A DNA stretch of 64,000 nt from Brachybacterium tyrofermentans (GCF_014897585.1 NZ_JABUXW010000001.1:1-64000); one strand, 5' to 3'. Positions 30,037 through 39,904 are shown, numbered from the stretch's first letter. The notes: a model not told the origin generated them from the sequence alone. Translations and numbers: made by a program.

Positions 30037-30160
30037 GCCCCCAGGTGTATCCCAGAAGCGCCACGGAGTCAGGTGAATATACGGTCGTTGTTGCGCCCCG
30101 GCGGAGGCACGCCACGTGGCCTCGGCCCGCCGTGCTGCCCAGGCGCGCGGCTCGACCTGC

Positions 30161-31210
30161 TCACGACGAGAGCTGCGCACGATAGCGCTCGGCGAGCGCC
30201 TGCGGCCAGTCCGTGAAGGTGATCAGGGTGTCGTCGGCGTGCGTCAGCTGGTCGAGGGAGCCGACCCGCGGGAGGTCCCGCAGCGCCCGGTCGCTGATCG
30301 AAGCGACGCTCGCGTCGATGTACTCACCAGTGTTCAGCACGGGATAGGGGCGCACCGCGTCTCCGATGCCGACGGTGAACTGTTCGATCCGAGGGCCCAC
30401 CCGTTCGATGATGCCCAGCTCGTCATGACGGTGCCCGAGCAGCAGCAGCGCCTGCGCGAAAGCGTCGTCGTCACGGCCGACGAGGATCCGATCGATCAAG
30501 GGGCCGAGATCACGCGCAGCCCGGAGGTCCGCAAAGGCACGACCGAACCACTTCGCGTAGGGGCGGTAGACCTGCTCCTGCAGGAAGGCCATCCCCATCA
30601 TCAGCTCGGCGAGCCGGCCGGCGAGGAGCTGCGCGCCGCGATCGTCCGCGGTCTCGACCGAGCGCCCGTGCAGCGGGAGCGCCTGACCGATCAGGTGCCA
30701 TTGGCACGCCAGCAGCCACCGCCACACATCGGTCGGATACCAGGCGAAGTCGGCGCGCAACCGGCTCAGCTCCCCCAGCCCGTCATGGAACACGACCCCC
30801 GCAGTGAGCTGACGCAGGTGCTGCTGCGGTATCGCGAGCCACGCCGCGGTGTCGGGCTCGAGGGTCGACACCGTGGGCAGCCGCGTCGACATCCACAGCT
30901 CCGTCGTCGTGATCTCGAGATGGTCGCTGACGCGCCCCTCTGCCAGCGAGAACCAGCGTGTGGGATAGCCACGATGCTCCGGAGGCAGCTTGGAACGGAC
31001 GGCCCGGGAGACGTCGTCGACGTCGGCGGCCGCGACGAATAGCTGCAGCCGCGGACCCCACTCGTGGTCCCTGGACCGTTCGTCGTCGTACCCCTGCACC
31101 TCCGAGCCCTCCCCGATCAGGCAGGCCGTGTGAGGACGGTCGACCGCCCCGGCAACGACCTCGGCGTAGAAGGTGCGTGCCAGGTCCGAACCAGGGATGA
31201 AGTCAGCCAT
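30161..31210 (-). CDS. DUF4037 protein, nucleotidyltransferase-like
   Basis: A 349-residue cytoplasmic protein. The N-terminal part has LIGEGSEVQGYDDERSRDHEW, a glycine-serine then acidic pattern like nucleotidyltransferase active sites and characteristic of DUF4037. The helical C-terminal half is conserved in the family but has no assigned job. The reaction and substrate are unknown. The start ATG 31210 is supported by a leaderless promoter. It sits alone between the ABC-F gene and a divergent membrane-protein gene. Confidence 0.75.
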   Translation of the reverse strand: MADFIPGSDLARTFYAEVVAGAVDRPHTACLIGEGSEVQGYDDERSRDHEWGPRLQLFVAAADVDDVSRAVRSKLPPEHRGYPTRWFSLAEGRVSDHLEITTTELWMSTRLPTVSTLEPDTAAWLAIPQQHLRQLTAGVVFHDGLGELSRLRADFAWYPTDVWRWLLACQWHLIGQALPLHGRSVETADDRGAQLLAGRLAELMMGMAFLQEQVYRPYAKWFGRAFADLRAARDLGPLIDRILVGRDDDAFAQALLLLGHRHDELGIIERVGPRIEQFTVGIGDAVRPYPVLNTGEYIDASVASISDRALRDLPRVGSLDQLTHADDTLITFTDWPQALAERYRAQLSS

Positions 31211-31216
31211 GCCGGG

Positions 31217-31245
31217 AGGCTAGGCCCCGACTCCAGATCCGTCAT
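31217..31245 (-). promoter_or_regulatory. Leaderless promoter of the DUF4037 gene
   Basis: Reverse strand ATGACG (31240-31245), 17 bp, TAGCCT (31217-31222), then 6 nt to ATG 31210. The transcript should have no or almost no leader. Confidence 0.5.
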
Positions 31246-31405
31246 GCCCTTTTCCGATCTGACATATCTCATGGGTGACCGATGACGGACCCATCGATGC
31301 AGGTGAGAGGGCGCTCTACTGGCAGCCGGCCCGCCGACGGAGAGTGGAGGCATCAGCCAGACCTCGACATCGGTCCGGCCACCCCGATCCCCGAAAGGCC
31401 CTCTC

Positions 31406-31918
31406 ATGTTCCAGGACCTCCTCGCCCAGCTCCACACCCTCGTCTCCGGCCTCGAACCGTGGCAGCAGGTGCTCGCCCTCGTGCCCGCCGGAGCGATCCC
31501 CTTCATCGAGTCCTACCTCGGCAGCTTCCTCGGCTCCTCCCTCGGCATCCACCCCGCGCTCGCGATCCCTGCGGCCGTGGCCGGGAACCTGATCGCGACC
31601 TTCCTCGCCATCGCCCTGTCCGGCCGGGCCCGTGACGCGGTCACCGACGGCCGGCGTCGGCGCAAGGGCGGGGCGACCGGACGCGACGCGAAGCCCTCGC
31701 GGTTCCGCGCGAAGGTCGCCACCGCCCTCGACAAGTACGGCGTGCCCGGCGTCGCCCTGCTGGGCCCGTTCGTCGTCGCTTCGCAGCTGTCGGGCCCCGC
31801 ACTCGTGGCCCTCGGAGCAGCTCGCCGCAAGGTGTACCTGTGGATGGGGATCTCGATCGTCGTCTGGGGCATCGCCTTCGGCATCTTCGGCAGCCTGTTC
31901 CTCGCCGCGATCGCCTGA
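31406..31918 (+). CDS. Small multidrug-export-family membrane protein
   Basis: A 170-residue protein with about four membrane helices: VLALVPAGAIPFIES, IPAAVAGNLIATFLAIAL, VPGVALLGPFVVASQLSG and VYLWMGISIVVWGIAFGIFG, with a basic loop (about 75-105) between the second and third. The pattern resembles Pfam Sm_multidrug_ex (PF06695); that name comes from an annotation and transport activity is not proven for most members. GAAAGG precedes the ATG by 7 nt. A two-component system follows after 56 bp. Confidence 0.65.
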   Translation: MFQDLLAQLHTLVSGLEPWQQVLALVPAGAIPFIESYLGSFLGSSLGIHPALAIPAAVAGNLIATFLAIALSGRARDAVTDGRRRRKGGATGRDAKPSRFRAKVATALDKYGVPGVALLGPFVVASQLSGPALVALGAARRKVYLWMGISIVVWGIAFGIFGSLFLAAIA

Positions 31919-31974
31919 CCCGATAGGCTCCCCACCAGGTCGTCCGCCTGTTCGGCGATCACGAGAGGATTGAT

Positions 31975-33144
31975 GTGGACACCAGCGCCGGTCGACAGTG
32001 GAGCGTGTTCTACGCCTACACGGCATGGACCCTCGTCGGGGTCGTGGCACTGCTCCCGCTGGGCATCGCACTGTTCCTGGACCTGCGGATCCCGGTGGCA
32101 GCCGCTTCCGCACCGCTGACCGTCGCCGTGCTGTGCGGGCAGATCGCGCTCGGGGCCTGGTCCGCCTGGCGGGCCATGGAGGCCTGGGCCGCGGCCGATG
32201 CCCACTCCGAGCGGGACCGCTGGGGCATCCGTCAGGTGGGAAACCTCCCCTCGGACCTCTCCTTCCTGGCCGCCGTAGCACCGTCGGCCGTGATCGCCGG
32301 GACGTCGCTGCTCGGCGACGCCGATCCGCGCCTGCTGATCATGTCCTTGTCTCTGGTGATCACCACGGCCGCGGTCCGGTGGCGCTGGGAGATCGGTGTG
32401 GGGCTCGCCGTGGCATTCGCCGCCGTGTCGGCGCTGCTCCTGGGCTCTCTGCCGGGGGCCCTCTCCAGCGGCCTCCTCGTGATCGCAGCCGTCCTCACCG
32501 CCCGGCTCTCCCTGTGGCTCGCCGCGATGGTGCGCGAGCTCGACGATGCCCGCGAGGCCCTGGCCCAGCTCGCCGTCGCCGAGGAGCGGCTGCGCTTCGC
32601 CCGGGACCTGCACGACGTCACCGGACGGGACCTCTCCGTGATCGCGGTGAAGTCCGAGCTGGTCGCGCAGCTGGCCGAGCGCGAGGACCCGCGCGCCGTG
32701 GAGCACGGACGCGAGGTCGCCCAGATCGCGCGTGCCTCGCTCACCGAGATCCGAGCTCTCGTGCGCGGCTACCGCGAGGTCGACCTCGCCACCGAGCTGC
32801 GCGGCACCGCGTCCCTGCTGCGCTCGGCACAGGCGGAGGTCACCGTCTACGGCGCGTCGGAGGACGTTCCCGCCCGCCATCGCGGCACCGCTGCCTGGGT
32901 GCTGCGCGAGGGAGGCACCAACGTCCTTCGCCATGCGGATCCCTCGGCCGTGACCATCACCCTCACCTCGGGCGGGGTCACACTGGTCAACGACGGTGCC
33001 CCCGGCGACTCGGAGGTGATCGAGGGCAGCGGGCTGATCGGGATGCGCGAGCGCCTCGGCGCCGGGTCCATGCTGACCATCCGCCGCGAGGGCGGCATCT
33101 TCACCCTCGATGTCCGCTTCGATGCCCCTGGAGGCACCCGATGA
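31975..33144 (+). CDS. Sensor histidine kinase, NarL/DesK type
   Basis: 389 residues. Four or five hydrophobic segments in residues 1-185 form a membrane sensor without a large external domain. The HisKA_3 helix follows, with phospho-acceptor H213 in RDLHDVTGRDLS, then the ATPase domain with N-box LREGGTNVLRHA and G-box GSGLIGMRERLG. The GTG at 31975 has GAGAGGA 6 nt upstream. The stop overlaps the regulator gene (ATGA), so the pair is one unit. The signal is unknown. Confidence 0.92.
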   Translation: MDTSAGRQWSVFYAYTAWTLVGVVALLPLGIALFLDLRIPVAAASAPLTVAVLCGQIALGAWSAWRAMEAWAAADAHSERDRWGIRQVGNLPSDLSFLAAVAPSAVIAGTSLLGDADPRLLIMSLSLVITTAAVRWRWEIGVGLAVAFAAVSALLLGSLPGALSSGLLVIAAVLTARLSLWLAAMVRELDDAREALAQLAVAEERLRFARDLHDVTGRDLSVIAVKSELVAQLAEREDPRAVEHGREVAQIARASLTEIRALVRGYREVDLATELRGTASLLRSAQAEVTVYGASEDVPARHRGTAAWVLREGGTNVLRHADPSAVTITLTSGGVTLVNDGAPGDSEVIEGSGLIGMRERLGAGSMLTIRREGGIFTLDVRFDAPGGTR

Positions 33145-33785
33145 ACGCCGACCCCTCCGCCGCAGCGACTGCCGCCGCCCCGCTGCGGGTGATCCTCGTC
33201 GACGACGAGAACCTGATCCGCTCCGCGCTGGCCACGATGCTCTCCCTCGAGGACGATCTCGACGTGCGCGGGGAGGCGGCGACCGTGGCGGACGGTGCGC
33301 GCCTGGCCCGGGCCGAGCAGCCCGACGTCGCCGTGCTCGACCTCCAGCTGCCTGACGGGGACGGCCTGGGACTGGCCGCCCGGATCGCGGAGCTCTCCCC
33401 CGCCACCCGCACCCTGATCCTCACCTCGCACGCCCGGCCCGGATACCTCAAGCGCGCGCTGGCCCAGGGCGTTCTCGGCTTCCTGCCCAAGACCACCTCG
33501 GCCGATCAGCTGGCCCGCGCCGTGCGTTCCGTGGCCGCCGGGCGCCGGGTGATCGATCCCGAGCTCGCCGCGGAGACCATCTCCTCCGGGGATTCTCCGC
33601 TGACCCCGCGGGAGGCCGATGTGCTGGAGTTCGCGGCCGACGGCGCCGCCATCGAGCAGATCGCCCGACGCGCACACCTGGCCGAGGGCACCGTGCGCAA
33701 CTACCTCTCCAGCGCCCAGGCGAAGCTGCAGGCCGCGAACCGCCACGAGGCCGTCGCCATCGCCCGCCGCCAGGGCTGGATCTGA
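33141..33785 (+). CDS. Response regulator, NarL/LuxR type
   Basis: 214 residues. The receiver domain has an acidic pocket ILVDDEN, phospho-acceptor D67 in VLDLQLPDGDG, and conserved Thr/Ser and Lys (LTSHA, LPKTT). The C-terminal LuxR helix-turn-helix covers LTPREADVLEFAADG to GTVRNYLSSAQAKL. It is cotranscribed with the kinase gene through an ATGA overlap and should be phosphorylated by it. Targets are unknown; the adjacent membrane-protein gene is one candidate. Confidence 0.93.
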   Translation: MNADPSAAATAAAPLRVILVDDENLIRSALATMLSLEDDLDVRGEAATVADGARLARAEQPDVAVLDLQLPDGDGLGLAARIAELSPATRTLILTSHARPGYLKRALAQGVLGFLPKTTSADQLARAVRSVAAGRRVIDPELAAETISSGDSPLTPREADVLEFAADGAAIEQIARRAHLAEGTVRNYLSSAQAKLQAANRHEAVAIARRQGWI

Positions 33786-33803
33786 CCCCGGCCCGAACCG
33801 GAC

Positions 33804-33853
33804 GCGCCGCATCCACTAGCGCCAGGCTGCGCCGCATCCACTGGCGCCAGGCG
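33804..33853. repeat. 25-bp direct repeat, 2 copies
   Basis: Two adjacent 25-bp units beginning GCGCCGCATCCACT and ending GCGCCAGGC, differing at two positions, right after the response-regulator gene. Confidence 0.85.
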
Positions 33854-33899
33854 AGGTGGCAGCGCTATATATCGCGCTCCCTGTACGCCACACGCCACT

Positions 33900-33999
33900 G
33901 GATGCGCTTGCCCACCCATCGTCTGGGTGCGCATGCCCACCGATCCACTGAGTGCGCGTGCCCATCCATCCCCTGGGGGCGCATGCCCACCCATCCACC
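33900..33999. repeat. 25-bp tandem repeat, 4 copies
   Basis: Four adjacent 25-bp units of consensus GGGTGCGCATGCCCACCCAT + CCACT, with 3-6 differences between copies. The period equals that of the direct repeat 46 bp to the left, and both share a CATCCACT-like end. No unique spacers separate the units, so it is not a CRISPR array. There is no gene in the gap. Confidence 0.85.
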
Positions 34000-34037
34000 C
34001 GCCCCAGGTGCGCTCCTCGGCAGTGCACCCGTGCAGC

Positions 34038-34607
34038 TCACATCAGCAGCAGGACCACCAGGAGCACCAGCACGCAGGCCACCGTCGCAGCGAGCCCTGC
34101 ACCGATCCCGACGGCCACCCCCGGCAGGCGCGTCCAGCGCAGCAGGGCGGCGACGGCCGCTCCCCCGAGGACGAGCATGGCGACGAGCGTGGGCAGGCCG
34201 ATGATCACCCCGAGCAGGACCAGGCCGTCCCGCGGCGACGGGGTGCACCCGAACCCGATCCCTGTGCAGGCGCCGTTCGCATGTTCCGTCGGCGCGAGGA
34301 GCACGCCCAGTCCGTAGAGGACCACCACGATCGCGAGGACCCCGAGCAGAGCACCGATCGCGCGACGTCGCCGGGATGCCGCGGCACGGCCGACCGTCCT
34401 GGCCGGCTCCGCTGGGCTGGACGAGATCGCCGGGTTCGCCATACCTGCCGGGCGCACGGAACAGGGCCGGCTCGTCGGCTCGTTCTCGTCCGTCGGATCG
34501 TTCTCGTCCGTCGGATCGTTCTCGTCCGCCCGACCGTTCTCGTCCGCCCGACCGTTCTCGTCCGTCGGATCGCTCGGGCCCATCGGATCCCTCGGCTCTG
34601 TCTGCAT
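34038..34607 (-). CDS. Membrane protein with DENxxx hexapeptide repeats
   Basis: 189 residues. The N-terminal cytoplasmic region contains five hexapeptides of the type DEN-GRA/DPT/EPT encoded by an 18-bp DNA repeat, then basic residues, then three membrane helices (ALLGVLAIVVVLYGLG, VLLGVIIGLPTLVAMLVLGG, a C-terminal LAATVACVLVLLVVLLL). Two cysteines in the outer loop (GACTGIGFGCTP) could form a disulphide. No family is recognised. The ATG at 34607 is preferred over one at 34643. The variable repeat may change in number between strains. Confidence 0.6.
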   Translation of the reverse strand: MQTEPRDPMGPSDPTDENGRADENGRADENDPTDENDPTDENEPTSRPCSVRPAGMANPAISSSPAEPARTVGRAAASRRRRAIGALLGVLAIVVVLYGLGVLLAPTEHANGACTGIGFGCTPSPRDGLVLLGVIIGLPTLVAMLVLGGAAVAALLRWTRLPGVAVGIGAGLAATVACVLVLLVVLLLM

Positions 34608-34757
34608 GGCTACATGGTCGGCGGCGGACACCCCGCCGTCCATGGGGAGTTCGCCCCATGATGCGCGGAGGGCCCTCCCGTGATCCGACCCCGGCCAGCA
34701 CGGCCCTGCCCCGACCCGCCCGGCCGTGTCAGCCAGGCCAGGCCACGACAGGCCGGG

Positions 34758-35792
34758 TCACGCGGAGGCACCCTCGGCGAAGCTCGCGTCGACCACGGTG
34801 GTCACGTCGATCGGCTCGGTGTAGGTGATCTGTTCAGCGTCGATCCACACCGTCTGCATGGCCTCTAGCTGGTCGGGCTGCGGGGCGAGATCGGGCAGGT
34901 AGGAGTACATCGGCGCGGACTTCAGCACGTCGCTCTCCTGGCCGAGGGTGTCGGCGAGGATCTGGTAGACCTCGTCGGTCTGCGCACCGTCGGCCGAGAG
35001 CTCCTGGGATCCCTTGGCCAGCGCGGAGAAGAAGTCCTGGGCGAGATCCGCGCCGACGAACGTCTCGGAGTAGAGGACCCCGGTACCGGTGGTGCCCTTC
35101 TTCGGCACGGCGAGCGGTGAGGCCACGCCGGCCTCCTCCATGGCGGTCGAGAACGGGGCCGACGGGGTCGCCGCCTCCACAGAGCCGTTGGTCAGCGCCG
35201 GCTCCTGGTCCGGGGTGGAGAGGTTGGAGACCTCGACGTCGTTGAGGGTCAGCCCCTCCTCCTCGAGCATCGCGGCGAGCAGGTAGCCGCCGGTGGCACC
35301 GGGCCCGCCGGCAACGCCGATCTTGCGACCCTTGAGGTCGGCGATCGAGGAGACGGAGCCGTCGTCGAGGAGCTTCTGGCTGACCTCGAGCGCCGTCGGG
35401 GAGTTCTCGGGGTCCCCCGGGGAGATGCCCATGGAGCCCACGATCTTGAAGGCCAGGCCCTGGTCCAGGGCATTGAACATGCCGGCGCTGAAGCCGGCGA
35501 TCATCACGTCGAGCTGGTCGTTGGAGAGCATCGGGATGCCGTCCTGACCGGACTTCAGCGGGGTCAGCTCGATGGTGATGCCAGCGTCCTCGAAGTAGCC
35601 CATCGCGTCTGCGACGTAGAGCGGGGCGAAGAGCGAGGAGGGCACGTGGCCCACCCGGACGGTGCCCGAGGAGGAGGATCCGCCGCCGGAGCCCGAGCCG
35701 GTGTCCTTCCCGGTGACAGCGGGCCCGCAGGCGGCGAGCGCTCCGCCGAGCACGCCGACCGAGGCGAAGGAGAGGAGGGTACGACGACGCAT
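34758..35792 (-). CDS. NitT/TauT-type ABC substrate-binding lipoprotein
   Basis: 344 residues. The signal peptide ends with lipobox LAAC, followed by a Gly/Ser linker. The binding domain is of the NMT1/SsuA/TauA type: VGHVPSSLFAPLYVADAMGYFEDAGI, LDVMIAGFSAG and GRKIGVAGGPGATGGYL. The ligand could be a sulfonate, nitrate, pyrimidine or similar small molecule; the sequence does not decide. AAGGA lies before the ATG. It is third in an operon after the ATPase and permease genes. Confidence 0.88.
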   Translation of the reverse strand: MRRRTLLSFASVGVLGGALAACGPAVTGKDTGSGSGGGSSSSGTVRVGHVPSSLFAPLYVADAMGYFEDAGITIELTPLKSGQDGIPMLSNDQLDVMIAGFSAGMFNALDQGLAFKIVGSMGISPGDPENSPTALEVSQKLLDDGSVSSIADLKGRKIGVAGGPGATGGYLLAAMLEEEGLTLNDVEVSNLSTPDQEPALTNGSVEAATPSAPFSTAMEEAGVASPLAVPKKGTTGTGVLYSETFVGADLAQDFFSALAKGSQELSADGAQTDEVYQILADTLGQESDVLKSAPMYSYLPDLAPQPDQLEAMQTVWIDAEQITYTEPIDVTTVVDASFAEGASA

Positions 35793-35827
35793 GGTGTGTC
35801 CTTAGAGGTGGTGGAGGGGGTGGAGGG

Positions 35828-36786
35828 TCAGCCGCGTCGCCAGGGCAGCAGCAGCTTCTCGGATCGACTGAGCAGGGTGGTCAGGACGGCGCCGATGATG
35901 CCGATCACCAGCAGTCCCACATACAGCTTCTCCGGGATGAACAGCTGCCAGGAGTTCCAGATCAGGTAGCCGAGCCCCGTGGTGGAGGCGCCGGTGAACT
36001 CGACGGCGGTGACGACCACGACGGCGGTGCCGGTGGCGGTCTTCAGCCCGGAGAACACGAAGGGCATCGCCCCGGGCAGCACCACGAAGCGGAAGCGGGC
36101 GAAGCCGGTCGCGCCGTAGGCCGTCCCGGCCTCGAGCAGCTTGCGGTCGATCGCCCACACGCCGGAGACCGTCGCGATCTGCATGACGAAGAAGGTCGTG
36201 ATGAACACGGCGATGATCTTGGGCAGCTCGGTGGGGCCGAAGATCATCAGCAGGATCGGGAAGATCGCGATCTTCGGCAGCGGGTAGAGCGCACTGAACA
36301 AGGGCCCGAACGCGGCGTTCAGGGCTCGTGACGAGCCCATCAGCAGCCCCACCACGATGCCCGCCGAGGCGCCGAGGCCGCCGCCCACGAGGAGTCGCAG
36401 CAGGGTGGGCCCGGCGTGCTCCCACAGCTCGCCGCTGGCCAGCATCTCCCCCAGCGCGGCGAGGATCGTGGTGGGGGCCGGGAAGAAGCGCGGGTCGATG
36501 ATCAGCAGCCGTGCGCACACCTCCCACAGCACCAGCAGCACGATCGGCGCGGCGATCGAGAGCACCAGGTCGCGGGTGCGCAGCCGACGGTCGCGGGCAC
36601 GCTGGGCGCGGGCGGCGACCAGGGTGCGCTGCTCTCGGTCAGCGGGAGTGCTCTCCGTGCGTGCACGGTCTGCGTCGGTCCGCTCCGTCGTGGTTCGGCT
36701 CGTGCTGGTTCGGTCCGCGCTCTCCCCGTCCGCACCCGCGCTGCCCGCGCTGCCCGTGCTGCCCGTGCTGGTTCGGTCCGTGAAGC

Positions 36787-36790
<4 letters not shown>
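35828..36790 (-). CDS. NitT/TauT-type ABC transporter permease
   Basis: 320 residues. The first ~65 residues are a Thr/Ser/Arg/Asp-rich cytoplasmic tail, unusual for the family. Six membrane helices follow, with the EAA loop in KLLEAGTAYGATGFARFRFVVLPGAMPFV, as in SsuC/TauC. Start ATG 36790 overlaps the ATPase stop (ATGA), which fixes it. Confidence 0.9.
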
Positions 36791-37572
<782 letters not shown>

Positions 37573-37774
37573 GGGCGCTCCTCCACCGTCCAGCGGCGAA
37601 GTCGACGGCAGGCGGTGCGGTTCTCGGACGGGCGGGGCGGACCCCTGGGTGCGGACTGCCCCACTGTAGGTCCCAGGCACAGGACGGCTCACGCGTTCTC
37701 ACGGATCGGACGCGATGAGACACCGTGCCGGAGCATCGGTGAGGGCCGCACTGCAGGAGCCGATGGAGTCGGCG

Positions 37775-38236
37775 TCAGCGCTTGCGGCGGGCGCGGAAGA
37801 ACTCCCGCAGCAGGTCGCCGCATTCCTGCTCGCGCACCCCCGTGGTCAGCTCGACGCGATGGTTCAGGCGAGGCTCGCGCACCAGGTCGTAGAGGGACCC
37901 GGCCGCGCCTGCCTTGGGATCCATCGCGCCGACGACGACGCGCTGCGTGCGGGCCAGGACGATCGCGCCCGCGCACATCGTGCACGGCTCGAGGGTCACC
38001 ACGAGCGTGCAACCCGTGAGGTTCCAGCGTCCCGTGGCCGCGGCGGCCCGGCGCAGGGCGAGGAGCTCCGCATGCGCGGTGGGATCCTCGTCGGCCTCGC
38101 GACGGTTCCCGGCGGTGGCGAGCACCTGCCCGTCCGGGCCGACGACCACCGCACCGATCGGCACGTCGGACGGTTCGCGGTCCGCCGCCGCCCGCGCCTC
38201 GTCGATCGCCAGGCCCATCAGCTCGTCATCGGTCAT
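37775..38236 (-). CDS. tadA: tRNA-specific adenosine deaminase
   Basis: 153 residues. It carries the cytidine/deoxycytidylate-deaminase zinc site: HAE in TAHAELLALRRAA and PCTMCAG. IGAVVVGPDGQVLATAGNRRE and the ARTQRVVVGAMDPKAGAAGS block match TadA, which converts A34 to inosine in tRNA-Arg(ACG). Start ATG 38236 overlaps the upstream gene (ATGA). It is third in an operon with an AraC-type regulator and a DHFR-like gene, an unusual place for a normally essential gene. Confidence 0.88.
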   Translation of the reverse strand: MTDDELMGLAIDEARAAADREPSDVPIGAVVVGPDGQVLATAGNRREADEDPTAHAELLALRRAAAATGRWNLTGCTLVVTLEPCTMCAGAIVLARTQRVVVGAMDPKAGAAGSLYDLVREPRLNHRVELTTGVREQECGDLLREFFRARRKR

Positions 38237-38817
38237 GGGGCCATTGTCGCGCGCGGCGGTCGGTCCCTCTCCCCGACCACGGCGTACCGCGCCTCCAGCA
38301 GCGCCCCGTTGACCCCGTGCTCCTGCAGGTCGAGGTCGAAGCGGCCGCCCAGCAGCGGCCGGCCGGTTCCGAGCGTCACCGGCGCGATCGACACGAAGAG
38401 CTCGTCGAGCATGCCGGCCCGTGCGAACTCCGCGGCCAGGTCGCCGCCGCCGACGATCCACACGTCCTTCCCCTGCGCCGCCTCCTCGATCGCCGTGCGG
38501 TGCTCCGCGGGCGAATCGGAGACCTGCGTGATGCCGTCCGGCAGCTGGGTCGGTGCACGGTGCGTGAAGAGGAAGGTCGGCTGGGTGAAGACCCAGGCGC
38601 CCTCCACGGTGTCCGCGTGGCTCTGGACCCAGTCAAAGGTGGTGCGGCCGGTCACGATGGCTCCGACGCCGGCCATGAAGTCGTCCATCGGGAGAATGCT
38701 CTGGTCTCCGGTGGGCTGGGACAGCAGCCAGTCGAGGCTGTCGTGCTCATCGGCGAGGAAGCCGTCGAGGCTGGTCGCGGTGTAGAAGCGGTAGGTGGGC
38801 CGGGTCGGTGCGGTCAT
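38233..38817 (-). CDS. Dihydrofolate reductase-like (RibD_C) protein
   Basis: 194 residues with a RibD C-terminal/DHFR fold: YRFYTATSLDGFLADEHDSLDWL at the N-terminus, IVTGRTTFDWV, DVWIVGGGDLAAEF for the NADPH site and APVTLGTGRPLL. Members of this group are stand-alone reductases of unknown substrate and not true DHFR. It overlaps the AraC-type gene before it and tadA after it, each by ATGA. Confidence 0.85.
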   Translation of the reverse strand: MTAPTRPTYRFYTATSLDGFLADEHDSLDWLLSQPTGDQSILPMDDFMAGVGAIVTGRTTFDWVQSHADTVEGAWVFTQPTFLFTHRAPTQLPDGITQVSDSPAEHRTAIEEAAQGKDVWIVGGGDLAAEFARAGMLDELFVSIAPVTLGTGRPLLGGRFDLDLQEHGVNGALLEARYAVVGERDRPPRATMAP

Positions 38818-39752
38818 GGTCGTTCTCCGATCTTCCTGCGGTGCCACAGGATGGGGTCCGGGTCGAGGTGCCGGGCCTCCAGGGAGAGGCCGGCGTCCGT
38901 GAGCATCCAGCGCAGCAGCTGCCGGCGGTGCGTCGAGTAGGTCAGCTCGTGGGCGAGGATCTGAGAGAGCAGGAAGGATTCGGGCGGGTCGCAGAGTGCG
39001 TCGATGATCGAGTCCTGCCAGGCTCCGCGTCGGTCGACGTCCCGCACCGTCGCCAGCCAGCGCGGTGACACCTGGTGGTGCCTCTCGAGCAGCGCAGGGA
39101 CGTCATCGGGACCGGTGAGGTCCGGGGCGGACTCCCCCGCGATGGCTGCCAGCCATGGTTCCTTGCTGAGCACCAGATGGCGTGCCACCTGGAGGATCGA
39201 CTCGTCGGCCCCGTCCCCACCGCGCGGCCGGCTGCCCGGCAGACGCACCGCTCGCAGCTCTCCAGCTGGGAGGTCGCGAGCCGCGTCGAGCAGCGCGTCG
39301 ATGTCCTCCAGATCGTGGTCGACCAGGAGAGCCAGCACGTCACCCGCGGAGTGCTCGTGGACCTGGCCGGCGTCGACATACAGCACGGTCGGGGAGTGGA
39401 AATGGATCCCGTTGGGCGCGGGCAGCCAGTGACCGCGCTCCGAGCGGGCGGGCAGCTCCGAGGGCGCGCACCCGAAGGCGCGGCGGAACGCGCGGGAGAA
39501 GCCCTCGAGGGAGTCGTAGCCCGCCGCGAAGGCCGCATCGGTCGCGGAGCTGCCCCGCTGGAGGTTCCACGCCGCCTGCTCGAGCCTGACCCGTCGACGG
39601 AGCGCGGAGGGGCTCTCTCCTGCATACGAGCGCACCATGCGCTGGAAGTGGAAAGCGGACAGATGCGCCCGGGACGCCATCTCGCCGAGGGAGCCTCCGC
39701 CGACGTCGAGGACCGCGTCCAGGAGTCGCCGCATCGGATCGGTATCAGGCAT
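38814..39752 (-). CDS. AraC-type regulator fused to a DinB-like domain
   Basis: 312 residues. The DNA-binding double helix-turn-helix is at the N-terminus (about 5-105): LGEMASRAHLSAFHFQRMVRSYAG, then ATDAAFAAGYDSLEGFSRAFRRAFG. The C-terminal half resembles a DinB-type four-helix bundle with a HELTYSTHRRQL metal-site pattern. It heads an operon with the RibD_C reductase and tadA genes. The DinB-like half may sense a thiol or small ligand; that is inference. Confidence 0.82.
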   Translation of the reverse strand: MPDTDPMRRLLDAVLDVGGGSLGEMASRAHLSAFHFQRMVRSYAGESPSALRRRVRLEQAAWNLQRGSSATDAAFAAGYDSLEGFSRAFRRAFGCAPSELPARSERGHWLPAPNGIHFHSPTVLYVDAGQVHEHSAGDVLALLVDHDLEDIDALLDAARDLPAGELRAVRLPGSRPRGGDGADESILQVARHLVLSKEPWLAAIAGESAPDLTGPDDVPALLERHHQVSPRWLATVRDVDRRGAWQDSIIDALCDPPESFLLSQILAHELTYSTHRRQLLRWMLTDAGLSLEARHLDPDPILWHRRKIGERP

Positions 39753-39891
39753 GGAAGCAGTATCCGCGCCGACGGGAGGTTCGCGCTTGACCGAACGTGC
39801 GGTCCTCGCCCACGGGCCGCCCCCGGCGTGACAACCCCCTCGCGCCCACGGCGACGCGGCCGATCGGTGCGTGCCCAGCTCGACCCTCCGG

Positions 39892-39897
39892 TAGATT
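39892..39897 (+). promoter_or_regulatory. -10 box for leaderless upp
   Basis: TAGATT followed by 7 nt and ATG 39905. No ribosome-binding site is present, which supports a leaderless upp transcript. Confidence 0.55.
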
Positions 39898-39904
39898 CAC
39901 CCCT

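Noticed and set aside
33900-33999. CRISPR-like regular repeats
   Set aside because: Units are directly adjacent without unique spacers, and no cas gene is present.
37573-37775. Thiamine (TPP) riboswitch before the NitT/TauT-type operon
   Set aside because: The NMT1-like binding protein made this worth checking, but no CTGAGA or other TPP-core blocks were found.
38237-38248. Leaderless promoter GACAAT for tadA
   Set aside because: The spacing fits, but the gene overlaps the upstream gene by ATGA and is better explained by translational coupling.
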